NCBI GenBank assembly: GCA_900548515.1
Contig: URKU01000083.1
Span: 1 to 8,448, forward strand
Length of the DNA stretch: 8,448 nt
Direction of reading: 5' to 3'
From: an uncultured Collinsella sp.
GTDB lineage: Bacteria; Actinomycetota; Coriobacteriia; Coriobacteriales; Coriobacteriaceae
Position 1 is the stretch's first letter; each line of letters starts with the position of its first letter. The notes below the pieces were generated by a model that was not told where the DNA came from, searched no databases, and saw only the letters and a list, made by a program, of their open reading frames with translations. Positions 1 to 5,943 of this stretch are shown piece after piece. The position numbers and the translations under genes are program-made.

Positions 1-1
1 T

Positions 2-1576
2 CCGTACGGCTTCGACAAGGCTAAGGTCGACTATTCACTGCTCAACGAGCCGACCAATCATCAGGCCAAGCTCGTCCTCGTGACCGCCATCAACCCCACG
101 CCCGCTGGCGAGGGCAAGACCACCACGACCATCGGTCTGGCCGATGGCCTGCGTCGTCGCGGTGTCAAGAGCGCTGTGGCCCTGCGCGAGCCTTCGCTCG
201 GTCCCGTCTTTGGCGTCAAGGGCGGTGCCGCCGGCGGCGGTTGGGCCCAGGTCATCCCCATGGAAGACATCAACCTGCACTTTACCGGCGACTTCCACGC
301 TATCGGTGCCGCCAATAACCTGCTGGCCGCCATGCTCGACAACCATATTCAGCAAGGCAACCAGCTCGGTATCGACGTTAAGCGCATCACCTGGAAGCGC
401 GTTGTCGACATGAACGACCGCCAGCTGCGCCACGTTATCGACGGCATTGGTGGCAAGGCTCAGGGCGTGCCGCGCGAGGACGGCTTCGATATCACCGTTG
501 CCTCCGAGGTCATGGCAATCCTGTGCCTGTCCACGAGTATCAACGATCTTAAGGAGCGCCTGGGCGAGATCGTCGTCGGCTACAGCTTTGCCGGCGAGCC
601 CGTCCGCGCCCGCGACCTTAAGGCCCAGGGTGCCATGGCCGCGTTGCTTAAGGACGCGCTCAAGCCCAACCTGGTGCAAACGCTCGAGGGCACGCCCGCG
701 TTTGTCCACGGCGGCCCCTTCGCCAACATCGCCCACGGCTGCAACTCTATCATGGCCACGCGTATGGCGATGCGCTTTGGCGATGTTGCCATTACCGAGG
801 CCGGCTTCGGTGCCGATCTGGGTGCCGAGAAGTTCCTCGACATCAAGTGCCGTATGACGGGCGTTCGCCCCAGCGCCGTCGTGGTCGTCGCGACCGCTCG
901 TGCGCTGAAGTACAACGGTGGCGTCGCCAAGGCCGACCTCAACGAGGAGAACCTCGAGGCACTCAAGGCCGGCATGCCCAACCTGCTGCGTCACGTCGAC
1001 AACATCCAGAACGTTTATGGTCTGCCCTGCGTGGTCGCCATCAACCGCTTCCCGACGGACACCGAGGCCGAGCTTGCGCTCATCGAGTCCGAGTGCCAGA
1101 AGCTCGGCGTTAACGTTAAGCTTTCCGAGGTCTGGGCCGAGGGCGGCGAGGGCGCGCTCGAGCTGGCCGATGAGGTCATGCGTCTGATTGAGCAGCCGAG
1201 CGAGCTCAAGTTTGCCTATGAGGACGGCGCCGATGTTGCTGACGCCCTCGAGGCCGTTGCCACCAAGGTCTACCGCGCCGACGGCGTCGACTTTACGCCG
1301 GCTGCCAAGCGTCAGCTTGCCGAGCTGCGCGAGAACGGCTTTGGCAACCTGCCGGTGTGCGTCGCCAAGACGCAGTACAGCTTTAGCGACAACGCCAAAG
1401 CTCTGGGCGCTCCCGAGAACTTCCGCATCACGGTGCGCGAGCTCAAGGTTTCCGCCGGTGCCCATTTTGTGGTCGCACTGACCGGCAGTGTTCTGACCAT
1501 GCCGGGCCTGCCCAAGGTTCCCGCGGCCGAGAACATCGACGTCGACAACGACGGCAACATCACCGGCCTGTTCTAA
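2..1576 (+). CDS. fhs: Formate--tetrahydrofolate ligase, 5' partial
   Basis: This cytoplasmic enzyme joins formate to tetrahydrofolate using ATP, giving 10-formyl-tetrahydrofolate for purine synthesis, initiator-tRNA formylation and, in anaerobes, one-carbon metabolism. The reading frame is open from the window edge; 524 residues are visible against about 555 for the family, so only about 30 N-terminal residues are missing. The family's nucleotide-binding loop, TPAGEGKTTTTIGL, starts at visible residue 33 (base 98). It is preceded by the characteristic KLVLVTAINP strand. Other typical stretches follow: GGGWAQVIPMEDINLHFTGD, the NNLLAAMLDNH segment, EVMAILCLS, FANIAHGCNS, TEAGFGADLGAEKF, and the C-terminal TGSVLTMPGLPKVPAAENID. 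The frame is intact to the TAA at 1574-1576, so the gene looks functional. It is followed directly by an intrinsic terminator, so it ends its transcription unit. The true start lies outside the window. Confidence 0.97.
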   Translation, partial: PYGFDKAKVDYSLLNEPTNHQAKLVLVTAINPTPAGEGKTTTTIGLADGLRRRGVKSAVALREPSLGPVFGVKGGAAGGGWAQVIPMEDINLHFTGDFHAIGAANNLLAAMLDNHIQQGNQLGIDVKRITWKRVVDMNDRQLRHVIDGIGGKAQGVPREDGFDITVASEVMAILCLSTSINDLKERLGEIVVGYSFAGEPVRARDLKAQGAMAALLKDALKPNLVQTLEGTPAFVHGGPFANIAHGCNSIMATRMAMRFGDVAITEAGFGADLGAEKFLDIKCRMTGVRPSAVVVVATARALKYNGGVAKADLNEENLEALKAGMPNLLRHVDNIQNVYGLPCVVAINRFPTDTEAELALIESECQKLGVNVKLSEVWAEGGEGALELADEVMRLIEQPSELKFAYEDGADVADALEAVATKVYRADGVDFTPAAKRQLAELRENGFGNLPVCVAKTQYSFSDNAKALGAPENFRITVRELKVSAGAHFVVALTGSVLTMPGLPKVPAAENIDVDNDGNITGLF

Positions 1577-1601
1577 GCCTGCTACCTATAGTCGCTTACC
1601 T

Positions 1602-1637
1602 GCCCCGTCGTGCCTACCAGGCTCGGCGGGGCTTTTT
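1602..1637 (+). terminator. Intrinsic terminator of the formate-THF ligase gene
   Basis: The left arm GCCCCGTCG (1602-1610) pairs with CGGCGGGGC (1624-1632), nine pairs with one G-U wobble. The stem extends inward through GCCT (1612-1615) and AGGC (1619-1622) around an ACC triloop. Five T residues follow at 1633-1637. It lies 26 bases after the ligase stop codon, which is the expected place. Confidence 0.88.
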
Positions 1638-1678
1638 GATCCTTAGGCCCGCGCATGTCTTGTAGATACCGGCGGGCT

Positions 1679-1748
1679 TTGCCCATCATAGGCTTTTGCT
1701 CGGGTAGAATGCATGGATAACTTGATGCTTACGGGCGACGGAAAGGAA
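1679..1748 (+). promoter_or_regulatory. Candidate promoter and RBS for the PASTA-like membrane protein
   Basis: A -10-like hexamer TAGAAT lies at 1705-1710, in the gap between the upstream terminator and the ATG at 1756. The best -35 candidate, TTGCCC at 1679-1684, has a long 20-base spacer, so the -35 is uncertain. A purine-rich Shine-Dalgarno stretch (GGAAAGGAAA, 1740-1749) sits 6-10 bases before the ATG. The preceding terminator means this gene needs its own promoter. A TAAAAT hexamer occurs at two other likely promoters in the window (5641, 7090). Confidence 0.4.
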
Positions 1749-1755
1749 ACGTTGC

Positions 1756-2760
1756 ATGGACCAGGACAAGACGACCGTGATGGGTGGCTACGGCTCCGCG
1801 CCGACGGGTAATAGTGCCGATGCGACCCGCGTTGTGCCCGGCCCTGGCTATGCCGACCCTGCCGCGACGCAGCCTTCTGCCGAGCCTACGCGGGTTATGG
1901 GCTATGGCGACACGGCGCAGGATCCTTACGCTGCATCTTCGCAAAGCCCCTATGGCAACGCGGCGCCGGACCCGTTTGATTACGCACCGCAGGACCCCTA
2001 TGCCAGTTCTGCGCCGGATCCTTATAACGATTTGTCGCAGAATCCCATTCCACAGCCTCAGCAGACGACGTATATGCCGCGCACGGCGCAGCCTCGCTAT
2101 GAGTCGCGCGATCCCTACGCGCGCGAGCCGTATCGTGAGTATCCCAAGTCGATTCCGCAGTACGGCGAGGACGAGGAAAAGAAACCGTCGCGTTCGTCGA
2201 GCGTGATCAAGAAAATCCTGATTGTGCTGGCGATCTTCTTTGCCCTTTCGGTTGTGTTTGCCATTGTGTCGGGCATGCTCAACAAGCGGGGCGCCACGAC
2301 TGATACCACGGCCGAGCAGACTGAGGCCACCCAGTCTACCGCCGTCGACCTGAGCGATATTCCGGGGCAGTACTGGTCCAATGCCAAGAAGCTCCTCAAA
2401 TCGCGTGGGGCCGACCTTTCGAACGCCGTGATCCTGACCGATGACGGCTCGATGCCCGTCGTCGATGCCAACTGGGTCGTGACGTCTGCCTACTATAACG
2501 ACAACGGCAACCTGGAGGTTCAGCTTACGCGCAAGGACGGCTCGTCGGGTAACGCGTCCGGCGACCAGGGCACCACGGACAGCTCGAGCTCCAACACGCT
2601 GGAGGACCTGAGCAACAAGGCTCAGGAGCTGGGGGATAAAGCCCAACAGCTGGGCGACACGGCTCAGAATCTCGGCGATACCGCGCAGAACCTCGGCGAT
2701 ATGGCAACGGATGCCTGGAGCGCGCTGCAAAACGGCATCTCGGGCGCGCAGGGAAACTAG
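1756..2760 (+). CDS. Single-pass membrane protein with PASTA-like domain and C-terminal heptad repeats
   Basis: This is a 334-residue membrane protein with no firm family name. Residues 1-148 are a low-complexity, Pro/Tyr/Ala-rich, probably disordered cytoplasmic tail. It holds three short threonine motifs (TTVMG at 6-10, ATRVVPG at 23-29, PTRVMGYG at 44-51) and repeated D-P-Y/F motifs (56-58, 72-74, 80-82, 88-90, 119-121). A lysine-flanked hydrophobic helix spans 154-175. The positive flank on its N-terminal side and the KR after it leave topology formally open, but tail-in is likely. Residues 197-261 (from VDLSDIPGQYWSNAKKLL to VQLTRKD) resemble a single PASTA-like domain. A Ser/Gly linker follows, then five seven-residue repeats (285-319). 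The ATG has a purine-rich ribosome site. The tail motifs resemble phosphothreonine sites read by FHA domains, so a role as substrate or partner of a PknB-type Ser/Thr kinase at the cell wall is plausible but inferred. The gene converges on the CDF exporter, with 12 bases between the two stop codons. Confidence 0.85.
   Translation: MDQDKTTVMGGYGSAPTGNSADATRVVPGPGYADPAATQPSAEPTRVMGYGDTAQDPYAASSQSPYGNAAPDPFDYAPQDPYASSAPDPYNDLSQNPIPQPQQTTYMPRTAQPRYESRDPYAREPYREYPKSIPQYGEDEEKKPSRSSSVIKKILIVLAIFFALSVVFAIVSGMLNKRGATTDTTAEQTEATQSTAVDLSDIPGQYWSNAKKLLKSRGADLSNAVILTDDGSMPVVDANWVVTSAYYNDNGNLEVQLTRKDGSSGNASGDQGTTDSSSSNTLEDLSNKAQELGDKAQQLGDTAQNLGDTAQNLGDMATDAWSALQNGISGAQGN
2608..2712 (+). repeat. Five in-frame 21-bp repeats coding heptads
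   Basis: Five tandem seven-residue units lie at protein residues 285-319: LSNKAQE, LGDKAQQ, LGDTAQN, LGDTAQN and LGDMATD. Two units are identical in protein sequence. The pattern (Leu at position 1, Ala at position 5, polar elsewhere) suits an amphipathic helix or weak coiled coil. At DNA level the units are similar but not identical, with synonymous differences, so this is an older, selected repeat and not a fresh duplication. Confidence 0.85.
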
Positions 2761-2783
2761 CGGCTGAGTTGGCTAGAGCCGCT
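2759..2783. terminator. Inverted repeat between convergent stop codons, possible weak terminator
   Basis: AGCGGCT (2759-2765) and AGCCGCT (2777-2783) form a perfect 7-bp stem with an 11-base loop. It spans the end of the PASTA-like gene and the last codons of the opposing exporter gene. Neither side has a T-run, so it is not a canonical intrinsic terminator. It is the only hairpin I see at this junction of two convergent genes. Confidence 0.35.
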
Positions 2784-3954
2784 CGGCCGGGCGGTCGGGC
2801 GAGCTAAAGCCCGAGTCAAACGTGACGACGCACGAGACATCGGGCCGGCGCTCGTGCACGATGCGCGTGACGAGTTCCAGCAGCTCCTCGTCGGATATGT
2901 CAAAACCGTCGGGGCGCACCAGGTCAAACGAGACGAAGCCGTCGTGCTCGTGCAGGTCGTGGATGGAAAGTGCGGGGTCGATCTGCATGATGCCGCGTTT
3001 GACCCAGCCGCGCAGGTCGTCGCCGTCGGTGGCGATGGGGTCGCAGTGCAGCGTGATGCCGATGCCCATCTGGCGCTTGATATCGTGCTCGATGGTATCC
3101 AGGATCTCGTGGTGCTCAAATGCATCGCCCTCGCCGGGCATCTCCACGTGAGCGCTCGCAAATTGGCGACCGGGGCCGTAGTCGTGCACCATCAGGTCGT
3201 GCGTGCCCAGAACCTGCGGATACGACGTGATCTTGTCGCGGATTGCCTGGACGAGCTTGGGGTCGGGTGCCTGTCCCAACAGCGGGCTGATGGCGTCGCG
3301 CACCAGACCCATGCCGCTGATGCAGATGAAGATGCCAACGCCCAGGCCCGCCCAACCGTCGAGGTCAACGCCGGTTGTTTGCGAGATAAGCGCTGCCACC
3401 AGGACCGATCCCGAGGTGATGACGTCGTTTTTGGAGTCCTGCGCTGTGGCGATGAGCGTCTCGGAATCGATGCGGTCGCCCAGCGTGCGGTTAAACGCGG
3501 CCATCCAGAGCTTTACGAGCATGGACGTAGCCAGTGCCGCAAGGGAAATGAGCGTGTAAGCGGTGGGGGAGGGCTTGATGATCTTGGTGACCGACTCCAG
3601 GATCAGGTTGATGCCGACGGCGCAAACGAGGACGGCGACAAACAGGCCGGCGAGGTACTCGTAGCGGCCGTGGCCATAAGGGTGCCCCTCGTCGGCTGGG
3701 CGGCTGGCAAGGCGGAATCCGAGCAGGCTCACGATGTTGCTCGAGGCGTCGGAGAGGTTGTTGAAGGCGTCGGCGATAAGCGAGACGGAGCCTGCGAGGA
3801 GACCCGCGATGCCCTTGGCAAGGCATAGCGTGATATTGAGGCCGATGCATATGAGGCTTGCGGCAAACCCCGCGTTGGTGCGGCAAGAGGTATCGACCGG
3901 CTCGCTTTCGCTGCCGGGAACAAGCGTATGTACCAGCCGATTTACAAATAGCAT
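2773..3954 (-). CDS. Cation diffusion facilitator (CDF) metal exporter, probably manganese
   Basis: This is a 393-residue inner-membrane proton-coupled divalent metal exporter. The start is ATG at 3954, because GTGAGGA lies 8 bases upstream of it; the ATG at 3975 has no ribosome site, and the longer open frame to 4263 is not protein-like. Six membrane helices span about 28-220. Family landmarks are SVSLIADAFNNLSD in TM2, HPYGHGRYEY (91-100) before TM3, and ATAQDSKNDV in TM5. Aligned by hand to E. coli YiiP, the transport-site positions are N65 and D69 (TM2) and D173 and D177 (TM5). Zinc transporters carry His at one of these positions; Asn-Asp/Asp-Asp is reported for manganese exporters such as MntE, so Mn(II) is the favoured substrate. 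The cytoplasmic dimer domain (about 222-307) is followed by a second domain (about 318-382, containing IDPALSIHDLHEHDGFVSFD) that looks like a degenerate repeat of it, as in some Firmicutes CDFs. An inverted repeat overlaps its promoter. Confidence 0.93.
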   Translation of the reverse strand: MLFVNRLVHTLVPGSESEPVDTSCRTNAGFAASLICIGLNITLCLAKGIAGLLAGSVSLIADAFNNLSDASSNIVSLLGFRLASRPADEGHPYGHGRYEYLAGLFVAVLVCAVGINLILESVTKIIKPSPTAYTLISLAALATSMLVKLWMAAFNRTLGDRIDSETLIATAQDSKNDVITSGSVLVAALISQTTGVDLDGWAGLGVGIFICISGMGLVRDAISPLLGQAPDPKLVQAIRDKITSYPQVLGTHDLMVHDYGPGRQFASAHVEMPGEGDAFEHHEILDTIEHDIKRQMGIGITLHCDPIATDGDDLRGWVKRGIMQIDPALSIHDLHEHDGFVSFDLVRPDGFDISDEELLELVTRIVHERRPDVSCVVTFDSGFSSPDRPAERL

Positions 3955-3987
3955 AACGGTCGTCCTCACAATCATGTTTAAGGGGAT

Positions 3988-4016
3988 AGTGTAGCTCGCA
4001 CGGACGCGTCGTGCGA
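3988..4016 (-). promoter_or_regulatory. Candidate promoter and operator dyad of the CDF exporter
   Basis: On the minus strand a -10-like TACACT (plus 3988-3993) lies 34 bases upstream of the exporter ATG. A weak -35-like TCGCAC (plus 4011-4016) sits 17 bases further upstream. A perfect dyad, TCGCACG (3996-4002) and CGTGCGA (4010-4016) with a 7-base spacer, fills the spacer and -35 region. A regulator bound there would block or remodel the promoter. Its link to metal sensing is inferred from the gene it controls. Confidence 0.45.
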
Positions 4017-4125
4017 CGATGCTCAGAAAATGCAGCAATGGTCTGCCGATGCTAACGGGCACGGGGCGGAGGGGGGCGGTTGCCCGCATGGCTTTGAGCC
4101 CGCTGCGCCTTCTCGTCCGTGCGAG
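3995..4125. repeat. Perfect 12-bp inverted repeat, arms 107 bp apart
   Basis: CTCGCACGGACG (3995-4006) is exactly reverse-complemented by CGTCCGTGCGAG (4114-4125). Each arm includes the heptamer TCGCACG/CGTGCGA, which also occurs at 4010-4016, giving three copies within 130 bases. The spacing suits two operator sites bridged by a DNA loop between the divergent genes, though this function is inferred. The rest of the 262-base intergenic region (3955-4216) shows no credible gene. Confidence 0.6.
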
Positions 4126-4150
4126 TGCTCCATTTTGGGCCACATGGGTA

Positions 4151-4188
4151 TGGGCACGCGCCGATTTGCTCGACATACTTAATGTCGA
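4151..4188 (+). promoter_or_regulatory. Candidate promoter with overlapping dyad for the zinc-ribbon gene
   Basis: TGGGCA (4151-4156) and CATACT (4174-4179), 17 bases apart, make a plausible -35/-10 pair for the gene starting at 4217. A perfect 19-bp dyad, TCGACATACTTAATGTCGA (4170-4188), covers the -10 box and the likely start point. A repressor site is the natural reading. Its half-site differs from the TCGCACG repeats nearby, so it may serve a different regulator. Confidence 0.5.
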
Positions 4189-4216
4189 CAGTCCCTGTGC
4201 AAAGGAGGACGTTTCC

Positions 4217-5554
4217 ATGGACGAGATGTTTGCCATTAAATGCCAAAACTGCGGCGGCCCCATGTATTCACACCAGGCAAAGCGCAGCTTTGAGTGCGCT
4301 TATTGCGGTGCGGTCATTCCGTGGCAGGCGGACGCCGGGGAGCCCAAGAGCGCTTTGGGCATTCGCCATACGCCGTTGACGGTGGTGGATGGACTGCTCA
4401 AGCTCACGCATGTGTCGCAACTCGAGCGCCCGGAGGACCCGGACTGGTATTTTTTCAATTCGCACTGGCGCAATCAGTCGGTCCTGGAACATCTGCTGTG
4501 GGAGGATCGCGGCACGGCGCAAGAGTTCCAAGAGGCTACGCATGTGAGCATTCCTTGCCCCTTCTGCGGAGCGTCCTTTGAGGGCGAGTCAACGCAGCGT
4601 GTGTTTGAGTGCCCGTCCTGCGGCAACAAGATCGGCATTGCCGACCTGCTCAAGCCCGGTACCTTCAGCAAGCGTCTGACCATGGGCGTGGGTGCAGAGT
4701 ATGTGCCGGAGCAGGGCATTCCCTGCGAAATCTCGCCGCAGCAGGCACGTGCCAACGCACTGCAGCTGGTGCGCCAGTACCCCGACGCCTTTGCCGGGCA
4801 CGACGTGGAAGACGCGATCCAAAACGACATGATGCTCTTCTACTTCCCCATGGCGCTGGCGGACCTGCGCATGATGGCGAGCTTCCCGGGCAAGGGCCTG
4901 AGCAAGGAGACCCTAGTGTACTACGAGGTGCTCGACTGGGCATATCCCAGGGCAAACTACCTGGACGTTCGCCTCATGGGCATTTTGGAGCCATGGGACT
5001 TTGGCAAGGTGGGGCCGTTCGATCCCGCCATGCAGGAAGGTGACTTCCGCGTCGTCTCCGTCGATGCGTCCACTAAGGACCAGGTGGTCATTGACAAGCT
5101 GGCGCTCGATATTGCGGGCAACGATGCCGAGGCAGCCCTGGGGCTCAATAAAAAGAGCATCCGCACGTGGGCACGCAAGGCCCGCAAGCACAAAGACGGT
5201 CTGGTGATTGTGCCGGTCTACTTTGTCGATCGCCCAGCAACGGACAGTCGCGACGGCGAACAGGTGCGCATCGCCGTGAACGGCCAGACGGGTCGCGCGG
5301 CCGCGGTGGTGTTTAGCGACAAGCGCGAGACGCATATCGTGGCGCCGCTCAACCCGAGCCTGCATCTGTCGAACGAAAGCACCGTGCACGCCACGCCTAT
5401 CGAGGTCAAATACGTTAAATCGCCGTTCCTATACCAAATCGTGCGCCGCGGGGGTGGCGAACAGCCGCGGCAGGTGGCAGCCGCGGCCGAGGGCTCCTAC
5501 CGAGAGGAAAAGCCCAAACGCAAGGGCTTGTTAGCGGCGATTTTTGGGAAGTAG
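4217..5554 (+). CDS. Protein with two TFIIB-like zinc ribbons, function unknown
   Basis: This is a 445-residue protein, predicted cytoplasmic, with no signal peptide or membrane helix. The start is the ATG at 4217, eight bases after a near-perfect Shine-Dalgarno (AAAGGAGG, 4201-4208); the open frame upstream to 4019 is not protein-like. Two zinc ribbons are evident: C9-x2-C12 with C27-x2-C30 (IKCQNCGGP, FECAYCGAV), and C114-x2-C117 with C132-x2-C135 (IPCPFCGAS, FECPSCGNK). The long C-terminal part has the pattern LVIVPVYFVDRP...VNGQTGR (about 329-360), which resembles the end of TFIIB-type zinc-ribbon proteins of Gram-positive bacteria. It ends in a basic and hydrophobic tail (KPKRKGLLAAIFGK). 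The ribbons could bind nucleic acid or simply stabilise protein contacts; I cannot choose. It is transcribed divergently from the CDF exporter across a dyad-rich region, so metal-linked control is possible but unproven. Confidence 0.85.
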   Translation: MDEMFAIKCQNCGGPMYSHQAKRSFECAYCGAVIPWQADAGEPKSALGIRHTPLTVVDGLLKLTHVSQLERPEDPDWYFFNSHWRNQSVLEHLLWEDRGTAQEFQEATHVSIPCPFCGASFEGESTQRVFECPSCGNKIGIADLLKPGTFSKRLTMGVGAEYVPEQGIPCEISPQQARANALQLVRQYPDAFAGHDVEDAIQNDMMLFYFPMALADLRMMASFPGKGLSKETLVYYEVLDWAYPRANYLDVRLMGILEPWDFGKVGPFDPAMQEGDFRVVSVDASTKDQVVIDKLALDIAGNDAEAALGLNKKSIRTWARKARKHKDGLVIVPVYFVDRPATDSRDGEQVRIAVNGQTGRAAAVVFSDKRETHIVAPLNPSLHLSNESTVHATPIEVKYVKSPFLYQIVRRGGGEQPRQVAAAAEGSYREEKPKRKGLLAAIFGK

Positions 5555-5769
5555 GGGAACGCGAGCTACTGTCCGGTCGTTTAACAGGAAGTAGATGTAA
5601 ATAAACAGTGGAACGGCTGCAAAAGAGCCGTCTCGCTGGGTAAAATCAGGTTGTGCCGCGGAACCCGCTCCTCAGCTAGTCACACTTCGGAAGCGCGGGC
5701 AACGCAGGTGCTATCGTCTAAAGGGCCGGCTGCAACCGGCCCTTTTCTGTGGCAGCCAATGGGCCCACA
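5555..5769 (+). other. Non-coding stretch with a possible small RNA
   Basis: No credible protein is encoded here. A short hairpin (ACGGCT 5613-5618, AGCCGT 5626-5631, no T-run) follows the zinc-ribbon gene. A -10-like TAAAAT lies at 5641-5646, and an excellent terminator hairpin ends near 5746. That leaves an untranslated interval of about 95 bases between a possible promoter and a terminator, with small internal hairpins such as CTTCGGAAG at 5685-5693. It could be a small RNA, or simply the 3' untranslated region of the zinc-ribbon gene. I do not recognise an Rfam-type structure. Confidence 0.3.
5720..5750. terminator. Intrinsic terminator between convergent units
   Basis: AAAGGGCCGG (5720-5729) pairs perfectly with CCGGCCCTTT (5736-5745) around a six-base loop. 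Followed by TTTTCTGT on the plus strand, it is a good terminator for rightward transcription from the zinc-ribbon gene or a small RNA. On the minus strand the tail is only CCCTTTAGA, so leftward termination of the nuclease unit is possible but weaker. Confidence 0.85.
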
Positions 5770-5943
5770 TCAGACGAAGGTCGCGTTTTTACCTGTCGGG
5801 TCACGCTTGCCAGCCACGGCAAGGATGTCATCGCCGGCGTCCATGACCGGTATTGTTTCGTAGCGTGCGTCACACCGCGAGTATGCCTGCGACGGCTGCG
5901 GCGGTGTTGGTCGCACTGTGCTGTTACCCTTGCGCTTCGCCAT
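5770..5943 (-). CDS. Possible 57-residue small ORF overlapping the nuclease gene end
   Basis: The frame starts with ATG at 5943, inside the last codons of the DUF1016 nuclease gene (20-base overlap in another frame), and ends with TGA at 5770-5772. The product begins MAKRKGNSTVRPTPPQP and ends MDAGDDILAVAGKRDPTGKNATFV when read from residue 34. The third codon positions are about two-thirds G or C, and the composition is protein-like: a basic, proline-rich start, then a mixed acidic and hydrophobic end. The overlap would allow translational coupling to the nuclease. Against it, no clear Shine-Dalgarno precedes the ATG, and I recognise no family. It could also be the tail of a larger gene that has decayed. 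Treat as a hypothesis. Confidence 0.4.
   Translation of the reverse strand: MAKRKGNSTVRPTPPQPSQAYSRCDARYETIPVMDAGDDILAVAGKRDPTGKNATFV

Noticed and set aside
35..1465. A 476-codon open frame on the minus strand across the formate-THF ligase gene.
   Set aside because: It is a shadow of a high-GC gene: the plus strand has unmistakable ligase motifs, and the antisense product resembles no known fold.
1647..1680. Second hairpin GCCCGC/GCGGGC followed by TTT downstream of the ligase terminator.
   Set aside because: Only six pairs, a 19-base loop and three Ts; it is too weak to call beside the strong terminator at 1602-1637.
1729..2730. A 333-codon minus-strand frame antisense to the PASTA-like gene.
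   Set aside because: It is Arg/Gly/Val-rich low complexity typical of antisense reading in GC-rich DNA. The plus strand has a membrane helix, repeats and a ribosome site.
4019..4216. N-terminal extension of the zinc-ribbon protein.
   Set aside because: A strong Shine-Dalgarno marks the ATG at 4217, and the added residues are not protein-like.
3955..4263. N-terminal extension of the CDF exporter frame to 4263.
   Set aside because: No ribosome site, and it would run through the promoter dyads and the start of the divergent zinc-ribbon gene. The extension has no CDF similarity.
5650..5750. Possible SRP RNA or tRNA because of a GGAAGC-like loop.
   Set aside because: The conserved SRP helix 8 sequence and the tRNA T-loop signature are not present.
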